Below are positions 15,592 through 24,616 of a stretch of DNA of 64,000 nt, in pieces. This DNA comes from Gallaecimonas kandeliae (GTDB lineage: Bacteria > Pseudomonadota > Gammaproteobacteria > Enterobacterales > Gallaecimonadaceae). The stretch covers positions 3,533,501 through 3,597,500 of the forward strand of contig NZ_CP118480.1 in assembly GCF_030450055.1 (NCBI RefSeq), in the 5' to 3' direction. The notes beneath the pieces are model-generated. The model was not told where the DNA came from. It did no database searches and saw nothing but the letters and a program-made list of their open reading frames with translations. Made by a program: the position numbers and the translations under genes. Each line of letters begins with the position of its first letter. Positions within the stretch are counted from its first letter, which is position 1.

Positions 15592-16865
15592 CAGGGCCCC
15601 TTGACCAGGACGCCGGCCTTCATCACGAAGCTCACCTTTTGCATCAGCTTGATGTCCTGCAAGGGGTCACCCTGCACCGCCACCAGATCGGCGAGCTTGC
15701 CGGGGCTGACGCTCCCCAGCTCGTCATCGACCCCCAACAGCTCCGAGGCGTTGCGGGTGGCGCAGAGGATGGCCTGCATGGGGCTCATGCCCCCTTCCAC
15801 CATGTACTGGAATTCCCTGGCGTTCTGGCCGTGGGGATAGACGCCGGCGTCGGTGCCGAAGGCGATCTTGAGCCCGGCCTTGACGGCGCGGCTGAAGGTC
15901 TTTTCGATCTGCGGCCCTATGGCGAGGGCCTTGGGGCGCACCATCTCCGGGTAGTAACCCGCTATCTCGGCGTTGGCCGCCACCGTCTTGCCGGCGATGA
16001 TGGTGGGCACGTACCAGGTGCCGGCCTTCTTCATGGCCCGCATCACCTCGTCGTCCATGTAGGTGCCGTGTTCTATGGAGTCGACCCCGGCATGGATGGC
16101 TCTCAGCATGCCCTCCTTGCCGTGGGCGTGGACGGCCACCTTCATGCCGTAGTCCTTGGCCGTAGCCACTATGGCCTGCAGCTCGTCGTCCATGAACTGG
16201 GGATTCTGGCCGGATCTCTCCACCGACAGCACGCCGCCGGTGGCGGTGATCTTGATGAGGTCGGTGCCGTCCTTGTAGTGCTGGCGCACCGCCTTGCGGG
16301 CCTCAATAGGGCCGTTGATCACCCCCTGGGCCGGGCCAGGGTCGCCCATCAGCGCCCAGCTCAGGCCGTCGGTGGGGTCGCCGTGGCCGCCGGTGGTGGA
16401 GATGATCTTGCCGGCCGCATAGATGCGGGGCCCTTCGATCTCCCCCTTGTTGATGGCGTCGCGCAACGAGAGGCTGACGTTGTCCACGTCGCCGACGTCC
16501 CGCACCGTGGTGAAGCCCGCCTCCAGGGTGGTCTTGGCCAGGCCCACGGCCCGCAGGGCGTAGTCGGCGGGGTTGAAATGGGTGCCTTCTGCATAGCTGT
16601 TGGGGCCGGGCTGGAAGCTCAGGTGGACGTGGGCGTCGATGAGGCCCGGCATCAGGGTGGCGCCCTTGAGGTCTATGACCTTGTCCCCCGGGCCCGGGGC
16701 GACATAGCCGGCCTTGACGGCGCTGATCTTGTCGCCGTCCACCACCACAGTCTGCTCGGTCAGCAGCTTGCCGGTGCCGTCGATCAGGCGGCCGGCCTGG
16801 ATCAAGGTGGCGGCCTGGGACCCGAATGCCGCCATCAGGGCGGCGGCCAGCATTGTCTTGCGCAT
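15591..16865 (-). CDS. Secreted amidohydrolase (imidazolonepropionase/prolidase-like)
   Basis: 424 residues from ATG 16865 (GGAGGAG 7 bp upstream). The first ~19 residues are a signal peptide (MRKTMLAAALMAAFGSQAA), so the enzyme is periplasmic or exported. Metal motifs of the amidohydrolase superfamily are present: DAHVHLSF, the Lys region IKITATGG, VAVHAHG, SIEHGTYM and FGTDAGVYPHG. These proteins hydrolyse cyclic amides or Xaa-Pro/Xaa-Arg dipeptides with a binuclear metal centre. It forms an operon with TauE/SafE downstream. Exact substrate unknown. Confidence 0.9.
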   Translation of the reverse strand: MRKTMLAAALMAAFGSQAATLIQAGRLIDGTGKLLTEQTVVVDGDKISAVKAGYVAPGPGDKVIDLKGATLMPGLIDAHVHLSFQPGPNSYAEGTHFNPADYALRAVGLAKTTLEAGFTTVRDVGDVDNVSLSLRDAINKGEIEGPRIYAAGKIISTTGGHGDPTDGLSWALMGDPGPAQGVINGPIEARKAVRQHYKDGTDLIKITATGGVLSVERSGQNPQFMDDELQAIVATAKDYGMKVAVHAHGKEGMLRAIHAGVDSIEHGTYMDDEVMRAMKKAGTWYVPTIIAGKTVAANAEIAGYYPEMVRPKALAIGPQIEKTFSRAVKAGLKIAFGTDAGVYPHGQNAREFQYMVEGGMSPMQAILCATRNASELLGVDDELGSVSPGKLADLVAVQGDPLQDIKLMQKVSFVMKAGVLVKGP

Positions 16866-16964
16866 GGGGTTGCTCCTCCAGTGGGACTGCACCCAGTCAT
16901 AACAAGATGTTTACAGCCGGTCCCAGGCCCTGCGACCAAATCCCGCCCCCTTGCGGCGGACGGT

Positions 16965-17444
16965 TCAGCCGACCATGTAGGTGCCGGTGCCGAAAGCCAG
17001 GTGGTCGCCGGCCTCGTTGTGCAGCTCCATGCGGGTCACCGCCACCTTGTTGCCGGCGCGGATCACCTGGGCGGTGGCGACGAATTCCTGGCCGCGGCCG
17101 GGGCGCAGGTAGTCGACGCGCATGTCGATGGTGCCCATCTTGCCGAACTTCTCGGCCAGGGCCTGGACAGTGGCGCCGTCGAACTTGTCGGACACCGAGG
17201 CGATGGCGGCCATGCCCCCCACCACGTCCAGCACCGAGGCGGTGACGCCGCCGTGCAGGATGCGCTGCACCGGGTTGCCCAGCAGTTCCTTCTTCATGGC
17301 GAAGCGCACCTCGACGGCGTCCGCCTCGTAGCGGGTCACCTTGAGGCCAAGCACCTGGTTGAAGGGCATCTGGGCGGTGAAGAGATCGCCGATAAAGGCC
17401 AGGATCTCGTCGCGGCTCAATGGGGTCTGGGTCAAAGTCGTCAT
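16965..17444 (-). CDS. PaaI/YigI-like hotdog thioesterase
   Basis: 159 residues from ATG 17444, preceded by AAGGAA; longer frames to 17522 are not supported. The hotdog-fold signature appears as ILHGGVTASVLDVVGGMAAI, with the catalytic HGG(x)nD arrangement, followed by DMRVDYLRPGRG and an oxyanion region. Family members hydrolyse acyl-CoA thioesters in the cytoplasm. It stands between the amidohydrolase and recQ, divergent from recQ, so the ~100 bp between them carry both promoters. Confidence 0.88.
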   Translation of the reverse strand: MTTLTQTPLSRDEILAFIGDLFTAQMPFNQVLGLKVTRYEADAVEVRFAMKKELLGNPVQRILHGGVTASVLDVVGGMAAIASVSDKFDGATVQALAEKFGKMGTIDMRVDYLRPGRGQEFVATAQVIRAGNKVAVTRMELHNEAGDHLAFGTGTYMVG

Positions 17445-17542
17445 TTCCTTAAATCCTACTTCTTTGAATCTTCTGAGTTTTATTTTCAGCAAGCGGATGC
17501 TGACGGCCCACCAGAAAGACAAGGCTCCCTCCTTCCATTACA

Positions 17543-19387
17543 ATGGCCGGCGCTATGAGCATGTCCCAAGCCCCCGCTTTTGTGAAGTCCTCCGATGAGT
17601 CGCCACACGCCGTGTTGGCGTCGGTTTTCGGCTACGACAGTTTCAGACCCGGCCAACAGGAGGTGGTTGAGGCCGTGATCGCCGGCCGCGACGCCCTGGT
17701 GATCATGCCCACAGGCGGCGGCAAGTCGCTGTGCTACCAGGTGCCGGCACTCAGCCGCCCCGGCACCGCCATCGTCATATCGCCGCTCATTTCCCTGATG
17801 AAAGACCAGGTGGACCAGCTGCTGGCCATGGGGGTCAAGGCGGCCTACCTGAACTCGGCCCTTTCCCGCGACCAGCAGCTGCGGGTGCTGAACCAGCTGC
17901 ACCACGGCGAGCTGGATCTCCTGTACGTGGCGCCGGAGCGGCTGATGCAGCCGGACTTCCAGCAGCGGCTGCTGGAGATACCGCTCAGCCTCTTCGCCGT
18001 GGACGAGGCCCACTGCATCTCCTCCTGGGGCCACGACTTCCGGCCCGAGTACCTGATCCTGGGCCAGCTCAAGGCCAATTTCCCGGCCGTGCCGCTGATG
18101 GCCCTGACCGCCACCGCCGACAAGGCCACCCGCCAGGACATACTGCAACGCCTCAACCTGGACGGGCCCCTGGAGCACCTGTCCAGCTTCGACAGGCCCA
18201 ACATCCGCTACCTGGTGGTGGAGAAGTTCAAGCCCTTCAACCAGTTGCTGCAATACATCCAGGGCCAGAAGGGCCAAAGCGGCATCATCTACGCCGGCTC
18301 GCGCAAAAGGGTGGACGACATCGCCCAGAAGCTGCGCGGCCAGGGCTTCAACGCCGCCGCCTACCACGCCGGCATGAGTAACGACGAGCGCCAGTTCGTG
18401 CAGGAGGCCTTCCAGAAGGACGAGGTGGACATCGTCGTCGCCACCGTCGCCTTCGGCATGGGCATCAACAAGCCGGACGTGCGCTTCGTGGCCCACTTCG
18501 ACCTGCCCAAGAACATCGAGTCCTACTACCAGGAAACGGGCCGCGCCGGCCGTGACGGCCTGCCCGCCGAGGCCTGGATGCTGTTTGAACCGGGCGACGT
18601 GGCCAGGGTCAGGAGCCTGATCGAGCTGTCCGAAAACGAGGCCCAGCAACGGGTCGAGCTGTCCAAGCTCAACGCCATGGCCGGTTTCGCCGAGGGCCTG
18701 ACCTGCCGCCGCCAGGTGCTGCTCAACTACTTCGGCCAGTACAGCGGCGAGCGCTGCGGCAACTGCGACATCTGCCTGGACCCGCCCCAGGCCCTGGACG
18801 GTACAGAGCTGGCCCAGAAGGCCATGAGCTGCATCTACCGCACCGGCCAGCGCTTTGGCCTGGGCCACATAGTGGAAGTGCTGCGCGGCGCCCAGACGGC
18901 CCGCATCAAGGAGCTGGGCCACGACAAGCTCAGCACCTGGGGCATCGGCAAGGATCAGGGCCACGACTACTGGGTCAGCATCATCCGCCAGCTGATCCAC
19001 CACGGCCTGGTGGCCCAGGACATCACCCGCCACGGCGCCCTGACCCTCACCGAGGCGGCCAGGGCCGTGCTCAAGGGCGAGCGGCCCCTGATGCTGGCGG
19101 TGCCGCGCCTGGTGACCCGGGTCAAGCAGAGCAGCCGCGCCACCGACAACAGCGCCGCCGACAAGGTGCTCTTCGCCCGCCTCAAGAAGCTGCGCAAGCA
19201 GCTGGCAGACGAGTTCGAGGTGCCCCCCTACGTGGTCTTCAACGACGCCACCCTGGCGGAGATGGCCAGCCAGTTCCCCACCTCCGACGCCGAGTTGCTG
19301 GCGATCAGCGGGGTCGGCCAGACCAAACTGGCCCGCTACGGTGAACCTTTCCTGGGTTTAATAACGGATCACCTCAATAAGGGCTAA
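17543..19387 (+). CDS. recQ: ATP-dependent DNA helicase RecQ
   Basis: 614 residues. Motif 0 is FGYDSFRPGQQE, motif I MPTGGGKS, motif II VDEAH, motif III TATADKATR and motif VI QETGRAGRDG. The RQC zinc ligands are in CRRQVLLNYFGQ and CGNCDICLD, and an HRDC domain lies at the C-terminus (about 535-610). RecQ unwinds DNA 3'-5' in the RecF pathway and fork repair. Start is uncertain: a TACAAT hexamer just upstream could be the -10 box, which would favour ATG 17555 or 17561. Confidence 0.97.
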   Translation: MAGAMSMSQAPAFVKSSDESPHAVLASVFGYDSFRPGQQEVVEAVIAGRDALVIMPTGGGKSLCYQVPALSRPGTAIVISPLISLMKDQVDQLLAMGVKAAYLNSALSRDQQLRVLNQLHHGELDLLYVAPERLMQPDFQQRLLEIPLSLFAVDEAHCISSWGHDFRPEYLILGQLKANFPAVPLMALTATADKATRQDILQRLNLDGPLEHLSSFDRPNIRYLVVEKFKPFNQLLQYIQGQKGQSGIIYAGSRKRVDDIAQKLRGQGFNAAAYHAGMSNDERQFVQEAFQKDEVDIVVATVAFGMGINKPDVRFVAHFDLPKNIESYYQETGRAGRDGLPAEAWMLFEPGDVARVRSLIELSENEAQQRVELSKLNAMAGFAEGLTCRRQVLLNYFGQYSGERCGNCDICLDPPQALDGTELAQKAMSCIYRTGQRFGLGHIVEVLRGAQTARIKELGHDKLSTWGIGKDQGHDYWVSIIRQLIHHGLVAQDITRHGALTLTEAARAVLKGERPLMLAVPRLVTRVKQSSRATDNSAADKVLFARLKKLRKQLADEFEVPPYVVFNDATLAEMASQFPTSDAELLAISGVGQTKLARYGEPFLGLITDHLNKG

Positions 19388-19410
19388 GGCTGGCGGAGTG
19401 GCCGTCAGGG

Positions 19411-19493
19411 CCTTACTCCGACCATCCCTGGTCTTCGCCCTTCGGATCATCGTCGTAATACGCCGATGATCAACATCATTCCCGATGATGTTG
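19411..19493 (-). repeat. Dispersed structured repeat, family 2, copy 2
   Basis: Reverse complement of 13353-13434 with conserved loop CGGGA and a re-paired stem CAACATCAT / ATGATGTTG (19471-19493). The block ACGATGATCC-GAAGGGCGAAGACCA follows with few mismatches. It lies 24 bp after recQ and may act as its transcript end or 3' structure. Confidence 0.75.
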
Positions 19494-19586
19494 TCACCTT
19501 ACCCAGCCTTCTTCGCTGACGCCCTTGGCACCCGTTCTCACCACCCTTTTAAAAAGCCTCTGGTCCTGGTTTGCCTTTCGCCTATT

Positions 19587-19608
19587 AGTCAACTAAATTG
19601 ACTGTCAA
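19587..19608. promoter_or_regulatory. Palindromic operator in front of marR-type gene
   Basis: AGTCAACTAAATTGACT (19587-19603) is a perfect 6-5-6 dyad, overlapped by a second dyad TTGACTGTCAA (19598-19608). MarR-family repressors bind short palindromes of this kind and often repress themselves. It ends 24 bp before the regulator's start, where a bound dimer would cover the promoter. Confidence 0.6.
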
Positions 19609-19632
19609 CTTACCTGACTTATGGAGGCGACC

Positions 19633-20094
19633 ATGACGGACAAGAACCCCTGGTACCAGGACATCAGCACCCCGGCGCTGCTGCGCCACGCCCGCAACAC
19701 CTACGGCGGCGCCATGCGCCAGGCCCTGGAGGAGGCGGGCTTTGAGGACATCCCCGGCAACGGCCTCTACCTCATCGGCGGCCTGGCCCAGGGGGCCGGC
19801 GATGCCCCCCTGGGGCAGCTGGTCAGGGAGCTGCGCATCACCAAGCAGGCGGCGGGCCAGCTGGTGGATACCCTGGTCAGCCGCGGTTACCTGCAAAGGA
19901 CGGTGGACGAGCAGGACAGGCGTAAACTGGTGGTGAGCCTCACCGAGCGCGGCCAGGCCGCCGCCGAGGTCCAGACCCAGGCCCGCCAGCGCATCGATCA
20001 GGCCCTGCTGGCGCGCTGCGGCCAGGCGGAGGTGGACAGCCTGCGGCACGGCCTGGCGACCCTTATCGAGCTGGGGCGCGAAGCCAGGGACTGA
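19633..20094 (+). CDS. MarR-family transcriptional regulator
   Basis: 153 residues from ATG 19633, with GGAGG 6 bp upstream. The winged helix is clear: LVRELRITKQAAGQLVDTLV (recognition region) then GYLQRTVDEQDRRKLVVSLT (wing, DxRxxxLxLT motif). Members dimerise and are usually released from DNA by phenolics, oxidants or drugs. The palindrome at 19587 is its likely own operator. No gene is co-directional behind it, so other targets lie elsewhere. Confidence 0.93.
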   Translation: MTDKNPWYQDISTPALLRHARNTYGGAMRQALEEAGFEDIPGNGLYLIGGLAQGAGDAPLGQLVRELRITKQAAGQLVDTLVSRGYLQRTVDEQDRRKLVVSLTERGQAAAEVQTQARQRIDQALLARCGQAEVDSLRHGLATLIELGREARD

Positions 20095-20103
20095 CAGAAA
20101 AGG

Positions 20104-20127
20104 AAAACCCCGCCGCGGCGGGGTTTT
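20104..20127. terminator. Bidirectional terminator between marR gene and pirin
   Basis: A 24-bp perfect palindrome: four A, CCCCGCCG, CGGCGGGG, four T. It can end transcripts from both convergent genes. Confidence 0.9.
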
Positions 20128-20144
20128 AACTGTCAGCACAGGGC

Positions 20145-20825
20145 TCAGGCCGGCACGTCGAAGGCCAGGAACCAGGCCTCGCCGTCGGCGCTGAACCGGC
20201 GCTCCTCACCGGCGCTCAGCTCCAGGCCGTCGCCGGGGCCCAGGCGCAGCTCGCCGGCGCTGATGCCCCCCTCGATGACGTGGAGGTAGCGCTTGCGGCG
20301 GCTTTCGGCCTTGAAGGCCACTTCATCGCCGGCATCCAGCCGGTACTGGGCCAGCTCGGCGTCCTGGTTGATGGCCATCAGGCCGCCGCTGCCTGCCAAG
20401 ATCACCTTGCCCTTCTGGTCCGGCACCTGGGCTTCTTCATAGCTGGGGGCCAGGCCCTGGCTGTGGGGCCTTATCCAGATCTGCAGGAAATGCACGTGCT
20501 CGGTGTCCGAGCCGTTGTATTCGGAGTGGCGGATGCCGGTGCCGGCGGACATGCGCTGCACCATGCCGGGCAGCAGGTGCCCTATGTTGCCCTGTGAGTC
20601 CTTGTGGGTCAGCTTGCCGCTCAGCACCACCGAGATGATCTCCATGTCGCTGTGGCCATGGGTGCCGAAGCCGGCCCCCGGCGCAACGGTGTCGTCGTTG
20701 ATCACCAAGAGGGCGCCGCTGCCGGTCCACTGGGGATCGTAGTGGTGGCCGAAGGAAAAGCTGTGTTTGGAGTCGAGCCAGCCTGCTTTGGTGGGCAGGC
20801 GGCTGCCGGCGGGACGAATACGCAT
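20145..20825 (-). CDS. Pirin-family protein (YhaK/YhhW-like)
   Basis: 226 residues from the second of two adjacent ATGs (20825), 5 bp after AGGAGG. A bicupin starts WLDSKHSFSFGHHYDPQ and has metal ligands in GTHGHSDMEIIS and the later His (GTGIRHSEYN). Bacterial pirins bind Fe or another metal; some have quercetin dioxygenase activity, others are redox sensors. It is convergent with the MarR-family gene and divergent from selO. The physiological substrate is unknown. Confidence 0.9.
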   Translation of the reverse strand: MRIRPAGSRLPTKAGWLDSKHSFSFGHHYDPQWTGSGALLVINDDTVAPGAGFGTHGHSDMEIISVVLSGKLTHKDSQGNIGHLLPGMVQRMSAGTGIRHSEYNGSDTEHVHFLQIWIRPHSQGLAPSYEEAQVPDQKGKVILAGSGGLMAINQDAELAQYRLDAGDEVAFKAESRRKRYLHVIEGGISAGELRLGPGDGLELSAGEERRFSADGEAWFLAFDVPA

Positions 20826-20961
20826 CATTGCCTCCTTTGTTGAGGACAATATGACCCGAAAGTAATCGAATAAAAAGCGACTGATCTTGAGGATAACGTT
20901 CGATAAAGCCGACCTATCTCCCCTTTGTGGCTTATGGGAAAATACCCCCCAGGAGGGCCCC

Positions 20962-22395
20962 ATGGCACTTGAATTCGACAACCGCTACGCCCGCGATTTC
21001 CCCAGCCTCTACAGCGCCCAGGAGCCCATGGGCTTCGCCGAGCCGCAGCTGGTGGTGGCCAACGACGCCCTGGTGGCAGAGCTGGGCCTGGCCGAAGAGC
21101 AGGAGAGGCTGGCCGACTGGTTCGGCGGCCGTCTGCCCCTGCCCGGCGCCCAGCCCCTGGCCCAGAAATACACGGGCCACCAGTTCGGCGTCTACAACCC
21201 CATGCTGGGGGACGGCCGCGGCCTGTTGCTGGGGGAGGTGAAGGACGGCCAGGGCGGTTTCTGGGACCTGCACCTCAAGGGCGCCGGCCCCACTCCCTAT
21301 GCCCGCGGCGGCGACGGCCGGGCCGTGCTGCGTTCCTGCATCCGCGAGTTCCTGGCCAGCGAGGCCCTGCACCATCTGGGGATACCCACGACCCGCGCCC
21401 TGTGCGTGGTGGCCGGCGAGCTGCCGGTGCAGCGTGAGCATGTGGAACGCGGCGCAATGCTGACCCGGGTGGCCCGCACCCATATCCGCTTCGGCCATTT
21501 CGAGCACTGCTTCCACCGCGGCCTGGGGGAGGAGCTCAAGGGCCTGATGGACTACGTGATCGAGCGCCATTGGCCGGATCTGCAAGGCCAGCCGGCCAAG
21601 GTCTTCTTCGAGCGGGTGGTGCACAAGACGGCGCGGATGGTCGCCCTCTGGCAGGCCTACGGCTTCGCCCACGGGGTCATGAACACCGACAACTTCTCGA
21701 TCCTCGGCGACACCTTCGACTTCGGCCCCTATGGCTTCCTGGACGACTACCAGCCCGGCTTCGTCTGCAACCATTCGGACCACAGCGGCCGCTACGCCTT
21801 CGACGCCCAGCCCAGCATCGCCCTTTGGAACCTCAACTGCCTGGCCATGGCCCTGAGCCCGCTGATCGCCTCCGACGATCTGGTGGCGGCCCTCAAGCAG
21901 TTCCAGCCGGCCCTGGCCGGCCATTACCTCAAGACCATGGGCCGCCGCTTGGGGCTCTGCGAAGTGAGCGGCCAGGATGCGCCCCTCATCAACGAGCTGC
22001 TGGCCCTGTTGGCCGACGAAGCCCAGGATTACAACCTGGCCTTCCGCTGGCTGGGCGAGGCCCGCCAGGACGACAAGCTGATCCCCTGCCGCGACCATTA
22101 CGTGGACCGCGCCCGCTTCGACGCCTGGGCCGAGCGCTACCTGGCCAGGCTGCGGCTGCAGGATGTGGGGGACCAGGGCCGGCAGCTGGCCATGAATGAC
22201 GCCAACCCCCTCTATGTGCTGCGCAACTACCTGGCCCAGAACGCCATAGCCGCCGCCGAGCAGGGCGACTTCAGCGAGGTGCGCCGCCTCTACGGCCTGC
22301 TGCAAAACCCCTTCACCGACCAGCCCGGCATGGCCGCCTACGCCCAGAAGGCCCCCGACTGGGGCAAGCGCCTGGAAGTGTCCTGTTCGAGCTGA
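20962..22395 (+). CDS. selO: Protein adenylyltransferase SelO (YdiU)
   Basis: 477 residues from ATG 20962, preceded by AGGAGGGCCCC. It is a pseudokinase that transfers AMP to Ser/Thr/Tyr of target proteins, with links to oxidative stress. Family blocks visible: LHLKGAGPTPYARGGDGRA, RSCIREFLASEA, and the inverted catalytic segment NTDNFSILGDTFDFGPYGF. The tail ends SCSS, with Cys at the place where some eukaryotic homologues have selenocysteine. It is 13 bp upstream of a DUF3630 gene and probably co-transcribed. Confidence 0.95.
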   Translation: MALEFDNRYARDFPSLYSAQEPMGFAEPQLVVANDALVAELGLAEEQERLADWFGGRLPLPGAQPLAQKYTGHQFGVYNPMLGDGRGLLLGEVKDGQGGFWDLHLKGAGPTPYARGGDGRAVLRSCIREFLASEALHHLGIPTTRALCVVAGELPVQREHVERGAMLTRVARTHIRFGHFEHCFHRGLGEELKGLMDYVIERHWPDLQGQPAKVFFERVVHKTARMVALWQAYGFAHGVMNTDNFSILGDTFDFGPYGFLDDYQPGFVCNHSDHSGRYAFDAQPSIALWNLNCLAMALSPLIASDDLVAALKQFQPALAGHYLKTMGRRLGLCEVSGQDAPLINELLALLADEAQDYNLAFRWLGEARQDDKLIPCRDHYVDRARFDAWAERYLARLRLQDVGDQGRQLAMNDANPLYVLRNYLAQNAIAAAEQGDFSEVRRLYGLLQNPFTDQPGMAAYAQKAPDWGKRLEVSCSS

Positions 22396-22408
22396 GGAAC
22401 CCTAAACG

Positions 22409-22684
22409 ATGCGATTGGACAAAGAACACAAGACACTGCTGCTGCCCCTGACCAGCAGCTGGGACAGCTTCGAGGCCGACATCCAGCCCTGGCTGGAACG
22501 GCTGGAACTCAGGGTGCTGCGCAAGGAAAACGGCGCCGACCGCCACCAGTGGTGGCTGGACTTCGAAGGCACAGAACTGCGCCTGGAATTCGAGGAGATG
22601 AGCGGCAGCGCCTGGCTGGAAGCCGAAGACGAAGAGGGCCTGGAAGTGCTGGCCTTCCTGGCCCGTTTCCACGGCGGGCGCTAG
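22409..22684 (+). CDS. DUF3630-family small protein
   Basis: 91 residues, acidic, rich in Trp/Leu/Glu, with no signal peptide or membrane helix. The pattern WWLDFEGTELRLEFEEMSG and SAWLEAEDEEGLE matches a small family of unknown function found in Shewanella and Vibrio relatives. It follows selO closely. Its TAG stop overlaps the stop of the convergent diguanylate cyclase (CTAG). Confidence 0.8.
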   Translation: MRLDKEHKTLLLPLTSSWDSFEADIQPWLERLELRVLRKENGADRHQWWLDFEGTELRLEFEEMSGSAWLEAEDEEGLEVLAFLARFHGGR

Positions 22685-23631
22685 TCGGCCAGGCAGATGG
22701 TGTTGCGGCCCGCTTCCTTGGCCTGGTAGAGGGCCTGGTCTGCGGCCTTGACCCAGGCGTGGGCATTGGCCATGGCCTCGGTGGCCTGGGCGATGCCGGC
22801 GCTGATGGTGATGGGGATGACCTGGCCGCCCACCTTGGCCGGGGTGGCCGCCAGGCTGGAGCAGAGCCGGTCCGCCAGCAGGCGGGCCTGATCGGCGTCG
22901 GTATCCACCAGCAGCAGGGCGAATTCCTCACCGCCGTAACGGCCGGCCTTGTCGGTGGTGCGCAGCTGGCTGGTCAGCAGGGTGGCTGTGTGTTGCAACA
23001 CCAGGTCCCCGGCCTGGTGGCCGTGGGTGTCGTTGACCTGCTTGAAGTAGTCGATGTCGAACATCAGCAAGGTGCTGGTGCGGCCGGAGCGGCGGCAACG
23101 GGCGAATTCCTCCTCCAGGCCCGATTCCCAGGAGCGGCGGTTCAAGAGGCCGGTCAGGGGATCGGTGCGGGACAGCACCGACAACTGCTGGTTGGCGTCG
23201 ATCAGGGCCAGGCGCGAGTTGGCCGCCTCTGTGACGTCGTAAACCACCAGCGCCACCTTGTCCACTTCGCCGCTGGCACCGGCGATGGGCATGAAGGTGA
23301 GGTTCTGGTACATGGCCTTGGAGCGGCCGGTCAGGGGCCGATAGGAACTGAACGGGAAGGGGTGGGGGCGCTGCTCCCAGGTGGTGAAGCTGATGGTACC
23401 GAGCGCCAGGGCCGTGTCGATCTTGGGCTTGATCCAATCCCGGGGCAGCTCGGGGCAGAGGCCGAACAGCTCCTGGCCCAGCACTTCCTGGGGCGCCAGG
23501 CCGGAGTGGTTGGCCATGAAGTCGTTCCAGAAGCTGACGCGGTAGTGCCGGTCCAGCACCACCAGGCCCACATCCAGGCTTTGCAACACCCCCAGCAGCT
23601 GCTGGAGCTCCAAAAGGGACAGGCTCATCAT
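22681..23631 (-). CDS. PAS-GGDEF diguanylate cyclase
   Basis: 316 residues. A PAS domain (about 15-130) precedes a GGDEF domain (about 150-315). The active site is RYGGEEFALLL and the inhibitory I-site RTTD lies five residues before it, so product inhibition is expected. It makes c-di-GMP from two GTP. It starts 2 bp after the end of the response-regulator/CheC gene, so the two form one operon and the regulator may tune it. Confidence 0.93.
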   Translation of the reverse strand: MMSLSLLELQQLLGVLQSLDVGLVVLDRHYRVSFWNDFMANHSGLAPQEVLGQELFGLCPELPRDWIKPKIDTALALGTISFTTWEQRPHPFPFSSYRPLTGRSKAMYQNLTFMPIAGASGEVDKVALVVYDVTEAANSRLALIDANQQLSVLSRTDPLTGLLNRRSWESGLEEEFARCRRSGRTSTLLMFDIDYFKQVNDTHGHQAGDLVLQHTATLLTSQLRTTDKAGRYGGEEFALLLVDTDADQARLLADRLCSSLAATPAKVGGQVIPITISAGIAQATEAMANAHAWVKAADQALYQAKEAGRNTICLAD

Positions 23632-23632
23632 C

Positions 23633-24616
23633 TCAGTTCACCAACTGGGTCAGGCGCTTTTCCAGCACCGGCAGGCAGGCGGGCGCCAGCAGCAGTACCA
23701 GCTCCTGGTGGATCCCTTCGTCGGGGATCTGGTAGCCGAGGCGCACGCAGGGCACTGGGCTTTCTCCCAGGCCGTCCAGCATGCGGTTCTCGCCGCGGCC
23801 CAGTATGATGGGATGGCCCTGGCTGAAGGCCAGCTCCAACTGGGCGGCGATGCCCTTGAGGCAGGCACCGATGAGGATGGAGGACAGCTCCACCATCAGG
23901 GCCCTTTCCTCCGCCTGCTTGCACTCGAGCCCCATCAGGTTGGCGATGCCGTGGGCTTCCTCGCTGGACAGCTCCATCAGCACTTCACCGCTGATGCCGG
24001 CGCCGACGAAGCCTTGGCTGATCACCTGGTGGCCGGGGCGGCATTGCCACTGCTCCACCAGCTCCAGCACTTCGGTAGCGGGCATGGCCTGGACCCTGGG
24101 CACGGGGATCTGCACGAAGACGTTGAAGATGCCGGCCATGATGCCGGCCGCCCTGCCCATGGCCACGTTGGCCACTTCCCGCAGCACTTCCTGGCGGTCT
24201 ATGCCCGGCAGTTCCTGATGCCCGGTGGCAGGCAGACCCAGCATGTCTTCGGTGACAAGGCCCAGCTCGAAGAGGTGCTGCAGCAGGGTGTCGCGGTTGA
24301 GGGGTTTTTGCAGGAAGGACAGGGCCCCCAGGGCCATGACCTTCTCCAGGGCCTTGGGCTGGACGTCACCGGAGATGACGATCACCTTGCAGGGGGCGTT
24401 CTGGGCGCGAAGCTGGGCCAGCACCTGGTAACCGTCCAGGTCGGGCATGTTGAGGTCCAGGAACAACAATTCACCCCGGCCCTGGGAGACCAGCTCCAGG
24501 GCTTCCCTGCCACTGGCGGCAAAGTGCTGCTCGTCGGCAAAGCCGGCAGGCAGGGACCGCGCCAGGAAGTTCCTGGCCAGGCGGGAGTCGTCGCAGATAA
24601 TGACCTTGTAGCCCAA
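23633..24616 (-). CDS. Response regulator with CheC/CheX-type output domain
   Basis: 327 residues. The receiver (about 1-125) has acidic D9/D10, phospho-acceptor in LLFLDLNMPDLDG, and Lys in FLQKPLN. The C-terminal part has a CheC-like motif EVANVAMGRAAG (E-x2-N) and a second, weaker half-site ELSSILIGACLKG, with Ser for Asn. CheC-type domains dephosphorylate response regulators. No chemotaxis gene is near; the partner is the diguanylate cyclase next in the operon. Confidence 0.88.
   Translation of the reverse strand: MGYKVIICDDSRLARNFLARSLPAGFADEQHFAASGREALELVSQGRGELLFLDLNMPDLDGYQVLAQLRAQNAPCKVIVISGDVQPKALEKVMALGALSFLQKPLNRDTLLQHLFELGLVTEDMLGLPATGHQELPGIDRQEVLREVANVAMGRAAGIMAGIFNVFVQIPVPRVQAMPATEVLELVEQWQCRPGHQVISQGFVGAGISGEVLMELSSEEAHGIANLMGLECKQAEERALMVELSSILIGACLKGIAAQLELAFSQGHPIILGRGENRMLDGLGESPVPCVRLGYQIPDEGIHQELVLLLAPACLPVLEKRLTQLVN

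Noticed and set aside
22384-22395. Selenocysteine in SelO
   Set aside because: The C-terminal codon is TGT/TGC-type Cys (SCSS) and not an in-frame TGA; no SECIS-like element is needed.
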